From: Collinsella sp. An268
GTDB taxonomy: Bacteria > Actinomycetota > Coriobacteriia > Coriobacteriales > Coriobacteriaceae
Length of the DNA stretch: 64,000 bases
Assembly: GCF_002159765.1 (NCBI RefSeq)
Contig: NZ_NFJH01000001.1
Location: forward strand, 358,749-422,748
Direction of reading: 5' to 3'
Both the position numbers and the translations under genes were made by a program. Positions 1 to 10,800 of this stretch are shown here, one piece after another (the first letter of the stretch is position 1; each line of letters opens with the position of its first letter). The notes under the pieces were generated by a model. The model made no database searches, was not told the DNA's origin, and saw only the letters and a program-made list of their open reading frames with translations.

Positions 1-413
1 ACGTCGCACGCCGCCAGAAGTGGGCTTCTCCCCTGCTTCTTGAGGAGGTAGGCAAGCTTCACAGCGGCGGTGGTCTTACCGGAGCCCTGCAAGCCCACGA
101 GCATGATGACGTTGGGGATGCGGCTCGAGAGCACGAGCTTGCTCTCGGTGGAGCCCAAAAGCTCGATGAGCTCGTCGAGCACGATCTTGACGACGTTCTG
201 GGCGGGCGTGAGCGACTCGAGCACCTCGGCGGTCATGCAGCGCTCACGGGTCTTGGCGACGAAGTCCTTCACGACCTTGAAGTTAACGTCCGCCTCGAGC
301 AGCGCCATGCGGATATCGCGCATCGCGCTCGTGATGTCCGCCTCGGTGAGCTTGCCCTTGCCGCGGAGGCGGTCGAACGTGTCGTTCAGGCGGTCGGACA
401 GAGAGTTAAACAT
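1..413 (-). CDS. ffh: Signal recognition particle GTPase Ffh, N-terminal part (cut by window edge)
   Basis: The reading frame starts at an ATG at 413, with a TAGGAG ribosome site 7 nt upstream, and runs off the left edge after about 137 codons. The visible part is the N-terminal helical bundle (MFNSLSDRLNDTF...) followed by the G domain, whose P-loop reads GLQGSGKTT near residue 108. Ffh binds SRP RNA and signal sequences and docks with FtsY to deliver membrane and secreted proteins. Its partner ftsY lies about 11.5 kb upstream on the same strand, separated by a low-GC block; in related genomes the two are usually adjacent. The C-terminal M domain is outside the window. Confidence 0.95.
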   Translation of the reverse strand, partial: MFNSLSDRLNDTFDRLRGKGKLTEADITSAMRDIRMALLEADVNFKVVKDFVAKTRERCMTAEVLESLTPAQNVVKIVLDELIELLGSTESKLVLSSRIPNVIMLVGLQGSGKTTAAVKLAYLLKKQGRSPLLAACD

Positions 414-444
414 GAGAGGCTCCTATCATGGCGCACTTCCAAGA

Positions 445-542
445 GCGAGTGGTCGTATGGTACAACGCTCGGACTGTCCTCGAAGACCGTAGCGCAGCTA
501 CGGCCTCCTGCGGAGCTCGCAACGAACCATACGACCACTCGC
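445..542. repeat. Long inverted repeat with nested hairpin upstream of ffh
   Basis: A perfect 17-bp inverted repeat (445-461 with 526-542, arm beginning GCGAGTGGTCGTATGG) encloses 64 nt. Inside it is a second perfect 7-bp hairpin, CCGTAGC-gca-GCTACGG, at 487-503. It lies 32 bp upstream of the ffh start codon, in the transition from GC-rich core to AT-richer DNA. It could be a structured ffh leader, a transcriptional barrier or a mobile-element remnant; the sequence does not decide. No coding potential is seen between 414 and 705. Confidence 0.7.
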
Positions 543-586
543 CCGTGCGGCTTGCATACTAGCTACAGTATAGAAGAACCTAAGGG

Positions 587-613
587 TTGCCGCCCAGCGG
601 AGCTGGACGGCAA
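587..613 (-). terminator. Hairpin downstream of the defence operon (possible terminator)
   Basis: On the minus strand this forms a 12-bp stem (TTGCCGTCCAGC with GCTGGGCGGCAA, one G-U pair) around a 3-nt loop. It lies about 93 nt after the stop of the NERD-helicase gene. Only a short, interrupted U-rich stretch follows, so terminator activity is plausible but weakly supported. Confidence 0.45.
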
Positions 614-705
614 ATCGGACAACCTGACAGACCGAATCAATCAGACTCTTAACAGCAGGCTACAAGTTTTGCATTCATTCCCTTCGGCATTGGCTCTGAA
701 GCCCC

Positions 706-2484
706 CTACTTAACTCCAGGGGTTACGTTAATCGCATACAGCCGTTTAGCAAGTTTCGAAACAGGCTTGTTCGGAGTTTTGGAACCACACGAGGGGTCAA
801 TTAACCGCAGCGTTTGGGCACACTCTAGGCTAGACATGTCGCACACTATTCTCAGCTCATGCTTCGCTCTCGACGCACCCGTATAGAACATGAGCCCAGG
901 AAATGGGTCGTAGACACTTGAAGGTTCTTCCCACATAGATCGGTCGACGTCTATGAGAATAACCGCTTCAGCCTCAAGTCCTTTGAACTTCCTGCAGGTA
1001 GTCACTGGGACAGAGGTCTTCTTCCACCTTTCCGCTATGGCGGGAAACCTCATCCCACGTGAACCGCTAACTAGAAACTGGGCCTTTAGAGCACTCTGCG
1101 CCAAGGTCTTGCAGGTTAATATGACGATGTCGTTGATTCCAACCTCATTGAGAGCCTTGATTTGCTCGTCAATAAACTTTGCCTGGGCGTCAGAGCCGTC
1201 AGACGCGAACAACAGCGGTGGACTGCTAAGCGACTGCATGACCAGTTGGACATCATCCTTCCCACCGATTGCCCGGCTCGAACAAATTGCTATGTCCTTT
1301 GTATTCCTGCAATTTACATAGAGTGTCAACTTGCAGTCCGCATCGTTGAAAAGCGTTGGGAGTTTGGAGCCCTGAATCAATTGGTTCTTATCGTAGAAGA
1401 CGTAGAAGGAGCCGTCCCTCGCGCGCATAATATCCTCGAGAATGTCGACGACCATGGCGTTGTCTATTGCTTCGATCCCAAAATCCTGGCCTTCGTCTAT
1501 AACCACGCTAGCGTAGGGAAACCCTTCCCCTCCATCCTCTTGGCTCATAAGCCAGCTGGCTAAGCCGTCATAATCCGGCACGGGAGAATTGCAGACTTTA
1601 CACGCAAGGCCGGCAATTGTATAGACATCCACGCCGTCCACCCCAGAGAGGCGCGCCGCCACGTCGTCTTTAAGCAGTGCGTTATAGCAAAGGTAGAGCA
1701 CGCGACGACCTCGCGTAACTTCGTCTTTAGCGTGCTCAATCGCTATGAGAGTTTTCCCTGTCCCCGCGGCGCCCGCTATAACCGCTACCTTTTGGTCGCG
1801 AATAAACGATAGGACGCGCGCCTGAGACTCCAAAAGACGAGAAAACCTATAGTCTGCAAGGTCGTAACGGTATCTCTTGGTTGGGACGACTGAAAACTCG
1901 GGACAAATCACCCTCTCGAGAATCCTTCTAACGCCGGCAGCGGTCAGAGGCGTACTTTCGGGGCGATACGCCATAGCCATTATGGATTTGATCTTAGGCT
2001 CGGGATTCCCGAGGTCGTCAAAGAACAGTGTGGTGTCAAAGGAAGCCTCTGGAGGGAAATTGACTTCCCGCATTTGATGTGCCTTGATTGAAGGAAACCA
2101 TACGGCACGCATGAATCCGCAGCGGCGACACTCCTCACGAAGCCCCACCTCGGTGAACCGATCCCGGATATGGAACTTCATGGCATTCGCCTGCGAGTAA
2201 GGGCCGCCGTGTTTCATAGGTAAGCCGTTACCATAAAACCACTCGCCGTCATGGTAAGACACCTGGCCTGCTTTCGCCTCAATGCATAAAACACCTAGCG
2301 AGGGGTGAAACACGACGAAGTCGGCTTCGCTTTCGCGCCACACGCCCTCCTTGCTGCTCGTCAAATCATACGAATGGACGACGTAGAACTCGTCCGACAT
2401 GCGCTCTAGTGAAGCGTAGATGTCTCCTTCATGACTCGCCGGATTGAAGGCGCGCGGTCCGGAACCCGGAATCATTATTGCCAT
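706..2484 (-). CDS. NERD-domain nuclease fused to UvrD-like helicase/ATPase, probable defence protein
   Basis: This 592-residue protein has two recognisable parts. Residues about 18-115 form a NERD (nuclease-related) domain with PD-(D/E)xK-type residues: Asp55 in EADFVVF and Glu69/Lys71 in CIEAKAG. Residues about 215-590 are a superfamily-1 helicase/ATPase with Walker A GAAGTGKT (238-245), Walker B VVIDEGQDF (327-335) and a C-terminal YTGASRAKHEL motif. The ATG at 2484 overlaps the end of the upstream DruE-like helicase gene by 10 nt, so translation is probably coupled. It is the last gene of the three-gene low-GC operon. NERD/UvrD proteins occur in defence islands, but this protein is not part of the canonical two-gene Druantia III system. 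Its role here is inferred from context. Confidence 0.75.
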   Translation of the reverse strand: MAIMIPGSGPRAFNPASHEGDIYASLERMSDEFYVVHSYDLTSSKEGVWRESEADFVVFHPSLGVLCIEAKAGQVSYHDGEWFYGNGLPMKHGGPYSQANAMKFHIRDRFTEVGLREECRRCGFMRAVWFPSIKAHQMREVNFPPEASFDTTLFFDDLGNPEPKIKSIMAMAYRPESTPLTAAGVRRILERVICPEFSVVPTKRYRYDLADYRFSRLLESQARVLSFIRDQKVAVIAGAAGTGKTLIAIEHAKDEVTRGRRVLYLCYNALLKDDVAARLSGVDGVDVYTIAGLACKVCNSPVPDYDGLASWLMSQEDGGEGFPYASVVIDEGQDFGIEAIDNAMVVDILEDIMRARDGSFYVFYDKNQLIQGSKLPTLFNDADCKLTLYVNCRNTKDIAICSSRAIGGKDDVQLVMQSLSSPPLLFASDGSDAQAKFIDEQIKALNEVGINDIVILTCKTLAQSALKAQFLVSGSRGMRFPAIAERWKKTSVPVTTCRKFKGLEAEAVILIDVDRSMWEEPSSVYDPFPGLMFYTGASRAKHELRIVCDMSSLECAQTLRLIDPSCGSKTPNKPVSKLAKRLYAINVTPGVK

Positions 2485-5400
2485 AGGCCACCTTTCAACG
2501 CCTTGACAACCTCTGCAGGATCGTCAACAGCAGCTTGGAAGACCCTCCAGCCTTTCACGCCCTCTTCCATGTTGCCAAACGACTCGCGAAACTCCTCCAT
2601 ACTCTGACCGTTCATAACGGCCACATGCTCGTCCCTCCAAACGAGTAGGGCATCTGCCTCGTTGCCGCACACGTCATAAAACGTGACGTCTGCATAGGGA
2701 GAGGAACAGTTCAGAGAACCTGCGAGTGCATTGAGATGGTCGAAGAACTCCCTCTCACTAGAATCGACGCAGCGATTCATGGCAAAAGAAAACGCCTCGG
2801 TACAGCCCGCAGCGCCGAATGAGGGGCCGTTGAATGCCGGCGTGAGCTCAAGGCATCCTTCAACCTTTCCGTTGTCACATACGTCTTCTTCAGACAAACT
2901 CTGAACCGATGCAGACTCTCCTCCCTCCCCTTCTTTGCCTGTGGAGTCCCCGAGGAAGACCGAGAGGATATCCCGCGCCGCTCCTCTGGATATCACATGT
3001 TGGCGACCCTGGTTGAAGTAATTAGCTATACAGTTATAACAGCAGGTCTCTTCACCACAGTCACAGGTTGAAACTATTTCGAATGCCTCCCGAAGTAGAT
3101 CTTCGACCATATTGCCAAGCTGCTGTGCGTGACCAGCACCACCTGGGACGTTGTCATAGAGCAAGACGGACTCTAGGCCGACGAAGTTGACGAAATGGGT
3201 AGCACCTATCTCGCTACCAGGTACCTCGAGAAGCCGCAAAGCCGCAGCATGCAGAGCCCACATGGTTGACTCCCACGCCTCGGGTGCAAACCGATCAGGC
3301 GAAGACTCTGGATGAAACGCAAGCTCAAGGATGTCGCTTGTAAACGGTGCAGCGAGTGCGTTAACGTGGAAAACATGAGGCTCATTGGCCGAAGACTTGC
3401 AGTATTTCCAATGTTGGATTTCATCCTGGCTGTCCCCAGCCGCGCCGCACCTGCTACAAATCCAAAAACCTGCACCTCTATTCTCGTTGATAGCGTAAAG
3501 TTGCGCGTTAGACGCCTGCCTCGTCTTTATAAGACCTCCAGGAAGCCTGATCTCCCTGCCATGGTCTTCTTCAGGCCACTTCTGCGCAAATTGAATCATC
3601 GAGTAACCACGGGCTCGTGGTTTGCGCAATCCAATCTGCCGGTTCTTTTGGAGCTTGCCTTCGAACCCGTATTCCGGGACAATCAGCCTTTTCTTCAGTG
3701 ATACTTTTTTGTGACACACTGGACATTCTTGCATCTCGTCAACATTGTCTATAGGAGGAAGAAAAGTGCCACAGTGCTCGCAGGTGCCATAACGCCTCTG
3801 CTCGAGGTCTCTTCCAAAGAGCCGTTTAATGCCGCGCGAACGCCACAACTTCTTGTCAACAACGATCTCAGATCCAGGCGCATACTCCGTTATGGCCTGT
3901 CTAAGGCCACGTTGAAGCCTATAGCCTTCTCTGTCATCCTTAGAAAGGTCCGCGAGCTCAAGTTCGACCAAATCTGTTGGGAAGCCGTACTTTGGCAGCA
4001 CCCCCGTGCTCGCAAGCACGTCTATGGTGTGCTCTCTCTGCAGGCGTCCAATTTGCCCTTGAAGACGCTGCTTAACATATGCGTCCTCAGTCGACTTCTC
4101 TCTCGTTGCCAGAGACTCGTAATCAGCATGCTTGAGGCCGTGCGTGCGCACGAGTCTACCCATATGGCCGCCAAGCTTGTCACCCGGAGCGACAAGCAAG
4201 TCAGTCCATTTCCAATCCTCGCAACCCAAATCCTTCGCCAGTCGCGAATCAGCAGAGAATATCCGATCAATCTGCTTCTTCAACCGCGCGGGGCGACTAT
4301 TGAGGTACGAGCGGAGCACCTCGAGCCCCATTGGCTCTGCATCCGCCACCGCCAAAAAGTCGTTGTATTTCTTCGCGTAGCCACGCTCCTCAGATTCGGG
4401 TAGTTGGAAGAAACATGAGAGCGCCGTAGCGAAAAGGTGCCTACGAGCAATAAGGGAATTGTCAAGATAGCAGGTCGGTGGCTTCGTCGCTCCCCCGATC
4501 ATTTTCCTCGGGCTTCTAAAGAACGCGACGTCATGTGGCCTCAGCTTCGCAAACGTAATAGCGAAACCAGGTTTCCCTGCTCGCCTGCCAACTCGTCCGG
4601 CACGCTGGGTATAATTTGCGGTCGAGGGAGGGACGTTGCGCATAAAAATGGCACGCAAGTCGCCTACGTCGACACCTAGCTCAAACGTGGTGGTACAAGA
4701 CAAAATGTTGACTTTTCCATCAAGGAACTCCTGCTGTACATTCCTTGCCGCCTCAGCAGACAACTGGGCCGTATGTTCCTTTATGGTAATGGGTAGAGGT
4801 TCCTCTAGATAGCGTTCCTTGTAGTACTCATCTTTTTCTCTTACCTCCCAGTATGTCACAGGTCGGGTGCTGCCCTTGCAACCCCGCGTCATACAAACAC
4901 CATGGGTGTCTATGTGGGTCATACACCCACATGTGTCACAGAGATATAGAGTGTCGTCAGGATCGTGGGCATACAGTGTCCAGAGATCCTTATTCAGCTG
5001 ATAAACTTTCTTCCCCTGCAAGTTCTCTAGACCCTCAACCCCGATGCGCAGTTTGGAAAGATTCTTTAGATAAAGACAGGTGAAGTTCCCCAATGCTTGC
5101 AGAATCGCCAAAGAATCAGGTCGCTCCAGATTAACGCCATGAATCCGCTGGGCATAAGATCGTATAAATCTGCTCCTGCCATTCTCAGTGCCGATAGCAT
5201 TTCCAACAAATGAGTAGCGGTTGTCCTCCTCCTTCAAACTCATAGTAGAGTCGAAATAGAAATAGGTCGGCTGCCTAGGATTATGCCTATCTCCCTTATC
5301 AACCAACTTGGATTGCTTGATTGAGCCCCGAGCCCTTAAGCTGTCAAGACAATAGGCGAAGAAGACCTTGAAGTCCTCAAGTGTAAGCCATGAGAACTCA

Positions 5401-7802
5401 GCCTCTCCAAGGTTTTTGTCAATGCATTTCTGCATTGCCAGAAAGACTCTCTTGTCTTCAAGTCCCTTCAAGCAGTCCGTCGGATAGATGCGAACGGCTC
5501 CGAGTCCATCGAGGCTGTTACGCGAATCTATCGCACTGAGCTCGTCAAGAACCCACGCCTCGGCCTTGCTCCTGCCTACGTTCAGCCCCTCGTACCGCTT
5601 CGGGGCCTCATTGCAAAGCCATGTAATCACCTCTGAGGGCTTTACGCCTTCCCCGTCGTCCAGCTCTTTTACCGCCTCTTGAATGAGTTGTCGACGGGTT
5701 ATGTTCGTATATGTGCGCTCCATAGCCGGGGCAAAGTACGCCGCATCCTGCCGCCTGTCCGAGAAGCAGATTATATTGCCCGCGTGAGGGGCGTCATGGT
5801 CTAAAAACCCGGAGAAGAGATCGTCCGGATCCTCCTCGGCTTTAGTGTCAAAAGCGGGCACGTCCCGTACAAGGTCATAGCAAACTACGCTGCCGGCTGC
5901 CTCAGGGGAAACGCGCATGGGTTGGATGGCGTTTTTGCGTGTATAACCACAATGTTTGCAAGAAGCATTCTCTTCGGTTGACTCACTTTTTGCTATGGGC
6001 ACACGGTCAACAGGCTCATGGGCGTAAAGGTGTCGGCCACCTTCGTTGCTTGTATGGAGCGACCCGCATATAGGGCAGAGCCAAATCACGTCAGCTTCGT
6101 TCTCGTCCTTCTGCTCGCCTTGGTTAAGGAGGCGGTAGTAGCTATGCGGCAAGAATTCTTCGTCGGCGTCAGTTCCCTCATGCCTCGGGGAGAGCCAGGG
6201 CACGCCGGTGGCCTCGTCCATGGCCTCTGTTCCCAAAATATATGCTTGTCCGCAATGCCGGCAGACAGAAACCTCATAGACGGGTATGCTCTCCCCGTCT
6301 TCACGTTTGACCTGAAGCCGCTTCTCAGAAATAAGCTTTCGCGTCGAGAGGTTTATGAAAATCCCCTCCGGAGCGCGTAAAAAGGAATGATATCTACAGG
6401 ACAGTACCGGAACGTCCTCGCTTCGTTGGGCAGTCGACAGCACTTCCACCATTGACGAAAGGACCTTCACGCCTTCTGGAGTCCCCTCAAGACCGTCAAT
6501 TCCAATAGAACTCATTTCACTCAACGAGGTAAGGTCAAGGAGGCTCTTGTCCGTTTCACGGATTAATGACTGAGCAGAGGCCTCCCCGAGCAGAATGGAT
6601 CCCAACCCGAGCAGCGGCGTCTCGGCCTCATCAAGTCTTTTCATTATATGAGACGGGATATGAGGTTCCAGGATCCTGCGCAAACCTTCTGTACAGTCGT
6701 TTTCGTTGCCGTCGAGTACGTCGAGAAGCTCGTTCCAGAGAGGCAGCGGTAAAGAGCCCCACGGCGTTTCGTCCAAGCTGTCCACGGGATCGTCTTTGAC
6801 GCTTGTAACAACGTCAAGGTCATGCGTGTCGCATGAAAACGGTTCGCCAAACAAGTCTTGCGCAAACTTAGCAACCCGAGGTAGGTCTTCTTCCGTACCG
6901 ATCGTCGCCGACGTCATATAACAATGAAGCTTAAGCTCCGCACCAGAATCGACCGCAACACGTGCCTTAAGACGACGAATAAGGTAAGCAACCTCGGTAC
7001 CTAGAGCTCCCGTATAGACATGGGCCTCGTCAATCGCTATATGCCTCCACCTCGCACCGAAGACGCTTCCGAATAGGCTTGCGTCTTCTGGGCGCAGAAG
7101 CAGGTATTCGAGCATGGAGTAGTTTGTAAGGAGTATATTCGGCGGGTTTTTTCGAATCTCCTCGCGGGAGAGCAGCTCGTTGGGCAGCCGTTCTTGATTT
7201 GACGCGCTTAATTTCCATTTCGAGACGGCTTTCTTTTCTGTCTCTTCCGTCTCACCGGTATAGCGGCCAAAAGTGATCGGAGTGCCTTTTAGAAGCTCTC
7301 TTAAACGCTTGAGTTGGTCGTTTGCCAGCGCGTTCATGGGGTAGAGCAAAATGGCGCGGACTCCGGGGCTAGCGCCCTCGCTTTCGAACTCGGAAAGAAT
7401 GTCATTGATTATAGGTAGGAGAAAGCATTCGGTTTTACCACTACCCGTTCCCGTCACGACAGCGTAATTCCTATCCCTGGCAGCTTTGCGAATAGCCTGT
7501 ACCTGATGGACATACAGGGGACGGTCTGGGTTGAAAAGCTCCGGATCGCCTCCTGCTAGGGTAAGCATGCTATTGCAGAACGTACCCTCCTCCACCAGTT
7601 GCCGAACCGTTTTGTCCTTTCGGTATGGAGGGGCAGCTTCTAGGAAAGGCCCTTTTGCAAGGAAGCCGTCACCTCCAAGAATATCGACAAGCTGCTTCTG
7701 TAAGTCGTTGTCGGCAAAATGTATGGTCGTCGCAAGGTACTCTTTGTACGAGTTGAACACTTTTTTGGACGTGGCAATTGGGTTAAACGCAGCCTCGGAC
7801 AC
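2475..7802 (-). CDS. druE: Large DEAH helicase with DUF1998 region, DruE-like (Druantia defence)
   Basis: A 1775-residue superfamily-2 helicase. Motif I is TGTGSGKT (117-124), motif II DEAH (258-261), motif III TSAT (297-300), and motif VI QRAGRVGR (1066-1073). Several zinc-binding-like Cys pairs follow (CRHC about 514, CPIC about 576, CKHC about 614), and the frame ends with a DUF1998-type cluster CDCG...CCYNC at 1580-1591 then NQGRQH. A further 150 residues have no assigned fold. Length and architecture match DruE, the shared large helicase of Druantia systems; DISARM DrmA/DrmB split these parts over two proteins. The GTG start at 7802 follows a GGAAAGG ribosome site and lies 6 nt after the upstream gene's stop. 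Codon use is AT-richer than the flanking housekeeping genes. Confidence 0.8.
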   Translation of the reverse strand: MSEAAFNPIATSKKVFNSYKEYLATTIHFADNDLQKQLVDILGGDGFLAKGPFLEAAPPYRKDKTVRQLVEEGTFCNSMLTLAGGDPELFNPDRPLYVHQVQAIRKAARDRNYAVVTGTGSGKTECFLLPIINDILSEFESEGASPGVRAILLYPMNALANDQLKRLRELLKGTPITFGRYTGETEETEKKAVSKWKLSASNQERLPNELLSREEIRKNPPNILLTNYSMLEYLLLRPEDASLFGSVFGARWRHIAIDEAHVYTGALGTEVAYLIRRLKARVAVDSGAELKLHCYMTSATIGTEEDLPRVAKFAQDLFGEPFSCDTHDLDVVTSVKDDPVDSLDETPWGSLPLPLWNELLDVLDGNENDCTEGLRRILEPHIPSHIMKRLDEAETPLLGLGSILLGEASAQSLIRETDKSLLDLTSLSEMSSIGIDGLEGTPEGVKVLSSMVEVLSTAQRSEDVPVLSCRYHSFLRAPEGIFINLSTRKLISEKRLQVKREDGESIPVYEVSVCRHCGQAYILGTEAMDEATGVPWLSPRHEGTDADEEFLPHSYYRLLNQGEQKDENEADVIWLCPICGSLHTSNEGGRHLYAHEPVDRVPIAKSESTEENASCKHCGYTRKNAIQPMRVSPEAAGSVVCYDLVRDVPAFDTKAEEDPDDLFSGFLDHDAPHAGNIICFSDRRQDAAYFAPAMERTYTNITRRQLIQEAVKELDDGEGVKPSEVITWLCNEAPKRYEGLNVGRSKAEAWVLDELSAIDSRNSLDGLGAVRIYPTDCLKGLEDKRVFLAMQKCIDKNLGEAEFSWLTLEDFKVFFAYCLDSLRARGSIKQSKLVDKGDRHNPRQPTYFYFDSTMSLKEEDNRYSFVGNAIGTENGRSRFIRSYAQRIHGVNLERPDSLAILQALGNFTCLYLKNLSKLRIGVEGLENLQGKKVYQLNKDLWTLYAHDPDDTLYLCDTCGCMTHIDTHGVCMTRGCKGSTRPVTYWEVREKDEYYKERYLEEPLPITIKEHTAQLSAEAARNVQQEFLDGKVNILSCTTTFELGVDVGDLRAIFMRNVPPSTANYTQRAGRVGRRAGKPGFAITFAKLRPHDVAFFRSPRKMIGGATKPPTCYLDNSLIARRHLFATALSCFFQLPESEERGYAKKYNDFLAVADAEPMGLEVLRSYLNSRPARLKKQIDRIFSADSRLAKDLGCEDWKWTDLLVAPGDKLGGHMGRLVRTHGLKHADYESLATREKSTEDAYVKQRLQGQIGRLQREHTIDVLASTGVLPKYGFPTDLVELELADLSKDDREGYRLQRGLRQAITEYAPGSEIVVDKKLWRSRGIKRLFGRDLEQRRYGTCEHCGTFLPPIDNVDEMQECPVCHKKVSLKKRLIVPEYGFEGKLQKNRQIGLRKPRARGYSMIQFAQKWPEEDHGREIRLPGGLIKTRQASNAQLYAINENRGAGFWICSRCGAAGDSQDEIQHWKYCKSSANEPHVFHVNALAAPFTSDILELAFHPESSPDRFAPEAWESTMWALHAAALRLLEVPGSEIGATHFVNFVGLESVLLYDNVPGGAGHAQQLGNMVEDLLREAFEIVSTCDCGEETCCYNCIANYFNQGRQHVISRGAARDILSVFLGDSTGKEGEGGESASVQSLSEEDVCDNGKVEGCLELTPAFNGPSFGAAGCTEAFSFAMNRCVDSSEREFFDHLNALAGSLNCSSPYADVTFYDVCGNEADALLVWRDEHVAVMNGQSMEEFRESFGNMEEGVKGWRVFQAAVDDPAEVVKALKGGLWQ

Positions 7803-7808
7803 TTGTCC

Positions 7809-10800
7809 CTACCTTTCCTTCTGTATGGGAATGTCTATAAACTGATCGGTTTGCTTAAGTCCGAAATCGTCAACCGGATATATGGTCAAAATGTACCTGT
7901 CGCGCTGGGCGTACTTGGCAATCTGGGGTTCAACCTCCTTGCGCTGCTCTCCTTCGTTAAAATGCAGCTCTTTTCTTATAGATTCAGTATATGTATCTCT
8001 ACGCCGAATCTCCCCATAGAACTCACAAGCTGCCGGGGCGTCGAGTTCGATATAGTTTTCCTCGTCGCCGCAAATTGCCCTGACGCTCTTGAAACCAAAA
8101 CCTTCGTCAACCCTAGCAATGACGACGACATCTGCTTTATTTGGGTAAAACACGTCCTCTACGCAGCGTTCACCGTACTCGACACCTAAAGCTATATCCG
8201 CAATGTGCAAGTCCTCATAGCTCCGCACAGCAAAACAGGACGGGTCGTGGAACAGATTCAAATCGACTCTCGTTTGGTCTACGAGGGGGATCTTCCACCA
8301 GACGCTACCGTCTAGGAGTATGTTTACCGAGCGCAAATGACGCCTATCAGTTGACGTCAAGGTAACCGTGCTTTGACGACCGGCCATGTTCAAAACGTCA
8401 GGGTAATACAGCGGTTCCTTACACGTGCTCTGCATAAGGAGTTTCGGAACCTTTATCTCAATGCCTGCCAGCGACAGCTCACAAGAGATTTCACTAAACG
8501 ACTGGCCACCGAATTCGAAAACCTTCATAGAGACGCTGTCACGCCCAAGCAGACAGGAGAAAACAAGCTTCGCCCCTTTACGAAGCATGACGTTTCCGCG
8601 CCCGTTATCCCACCTTGCTTCATCCTCCAAATCCATGAGGACCCGACATTGTGCCAGAGCTCTAAATGAGTACCTAGCAACAAAGCTTCCCGCGTCATGT
8701 CTAACCGAAACAATAATCGGGCTGCTTATGGGAATCACGACGAACCTGTAACGCATGACCAACTTGCCATTCGCCCGAAGTCGGGATTCGACTGTCTGGA
8801 TTCCCCCGTGCATGGTGGAATAGGGGACCTTGCTCAAATCGACAGAAGCGTGATTACCGTCCTGAACGGCAAGGTACTCGGAAAGGTCGCGTGTAGAACC
8901 GGCGAATGTTCTGGTAATCAGTAATTGGTTGAAAATACCGCTCTGTGCAGATTCGAAGATGATTTTTGGAAGGCCGCAAAGACACCCGCCGTTACTGTCC
9001 ATGGAGTAGACGTCCTCGCCATCCCCAGTAACCCCTATGGCATGATCTTTCTCTATTGAGACCGCCAGCCCTTCCGACCAGGCGGCAACAACCTCACCGC
9101 TTGCGTCTTGGAGCTCAAAGAACGCGCCCGGCCCGACTGTGCATGAATATAACGTCGCATGGACGCCTGAAGACAGTTCACAGTCAGCTGTTTGTTCTAT
9201 GTCGGCTCCCTCGCCAGGAACAAGCTTCAGCCCAGCATCAGGAAGAATAGCCATACGTCGTTGACGCGAGACAGAACCACGTTTCTTCTGGGGATACGAT
9301 CCGTCAGACATTCTGACGAACTCCCAGCAACCTGGGTGAAGTCTCTTTATGCTTTGAGTTACCTGCGCAATCTGCTTAAACGTTTCATTCCTATCAGCGG
9401 AGGAGCCCTTTTCTTGTGGCCGTAGAACCTGCCGTTCCACCAGCATTTCGACCTCATAACGCGGTGCAAACTCGACGTCAAGAGCGACGGGCCTAAGGAC
9501 ATAGCCTCCAACTTCTGCCCATACAGGTTCTGAGCGGACTTTTGCCGAGTTAACCAAATACGTTACCCGACAACCTCTCAACTGATCAGGAACCTTGCAG
9601 CCCTTTATATGAACGACCAGCTTACCAACCGACATGTCAAAAAGGAGTATGGCTTTGGGAAAAGCGAAAAGCCCTGCTTCATGAGCGCCCTCGGATATGG
9701 CACCGTTAACGTGGAGCTGTTTTCTGGTCTGAACGTTCGCGCTCGAGCCTGCCACCTCGGCTCTCTTCTTGTCACACACGTCAGATAAAGCTGAAAGCGC
9801 GTCCTCCGGAAGGCTCTCGTTTGAAATGGCCGTGAACCCTTCTGCCGCGGAAACGGTATCGAGTTGGGTTGCCGTATCAACAGCCGAATTGAGCAGTGGC
9901 TCGAGTATGGTCGCGGGTACGTTGTCGAAGATCTTGCCCAGAACCTTTCCCATTTTTAGCGAAGGTTCCGTTTTCAACATGCTAATGAGGCCCGCTCCCG
10001 AGGTAATACGAGATCTGGTGACCAGTGGAAGCACGACGTCTTCCCACAGTTCATGCCAAATGCTTTTTGAAAGCCCGCCGTTGATAAGCGCCGAATAGAA
10101 ATAGCGAAACGATTCGCCCCTCTCCTTAAAGCAGGGCATAGACTTTTTATCGAGAAGCCGGACATAAGCTCTTTTGAATAAACTCTGACGGTTTCCGTCC
10201 TTAATTCCCAACATGGAAAAGAAGTTGTCCCAAAGGTTATCTCCGTCGAAACAGGCGTTCACGTTATAGGCTACAAAAACAAGGAAGGCATCTGGAACCA
10301 CATCTTCAATGAAATTGAGAAGCTCCTTGTAGCTTTGAGCGCTGCTGGTGTTACCAGAAATAAGTTTTTTAAAGTCAGTGCTCAAATCGTCAAGATCGAT
10401 CGGCATGTCTGAAAACGCTTGGAAAGTTAAGTATGTTTGGTATTGCACCGAAAGGTCTTCAAAGGCACGGCGCGCCTCTTGCTCATAGGTCGCCAACGCT
10501 TTTGAAATGTCCTCATTCACAAAAAAGCTTGTATAGGTCTTCCCACGCCGAGAGCTCGAACGGAGTCTCATGTGCTCCAAAGAGGTGGGTTTATCCTTAT
10601 GCCTCGCACTCTTTAAGTCGGCGTTTGCCTTGTCGACAATGCGGTGAGGGGTACTCTCCTGCCCAATCTCCCTTACCTTGCCGTACGCATCTGCGACCGG
10701 CTCCTTCTTCTCCTCTGTATCCTTGAGCAACCGCTTGGCGAATGCTTCCGGATTCTGTTGGTATTGCCTCTCCAAGTCGTCGAGGACGTTCTCCTCGCGC

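Noticed and set aside
445..542. Small SRP RNA gene next to ffh
   Set aside because: The conserved GGAA-tetraloop helix and neighbouring internal loop of SRP RNA were not found. The structure is a simple inverted repeat.
3711..4403. 230-codon plus-strand frame inside the DruE-like gene
   Set aside because: There is no ribosome site or motif, and the minus strand encodes helicase sequence throughout.
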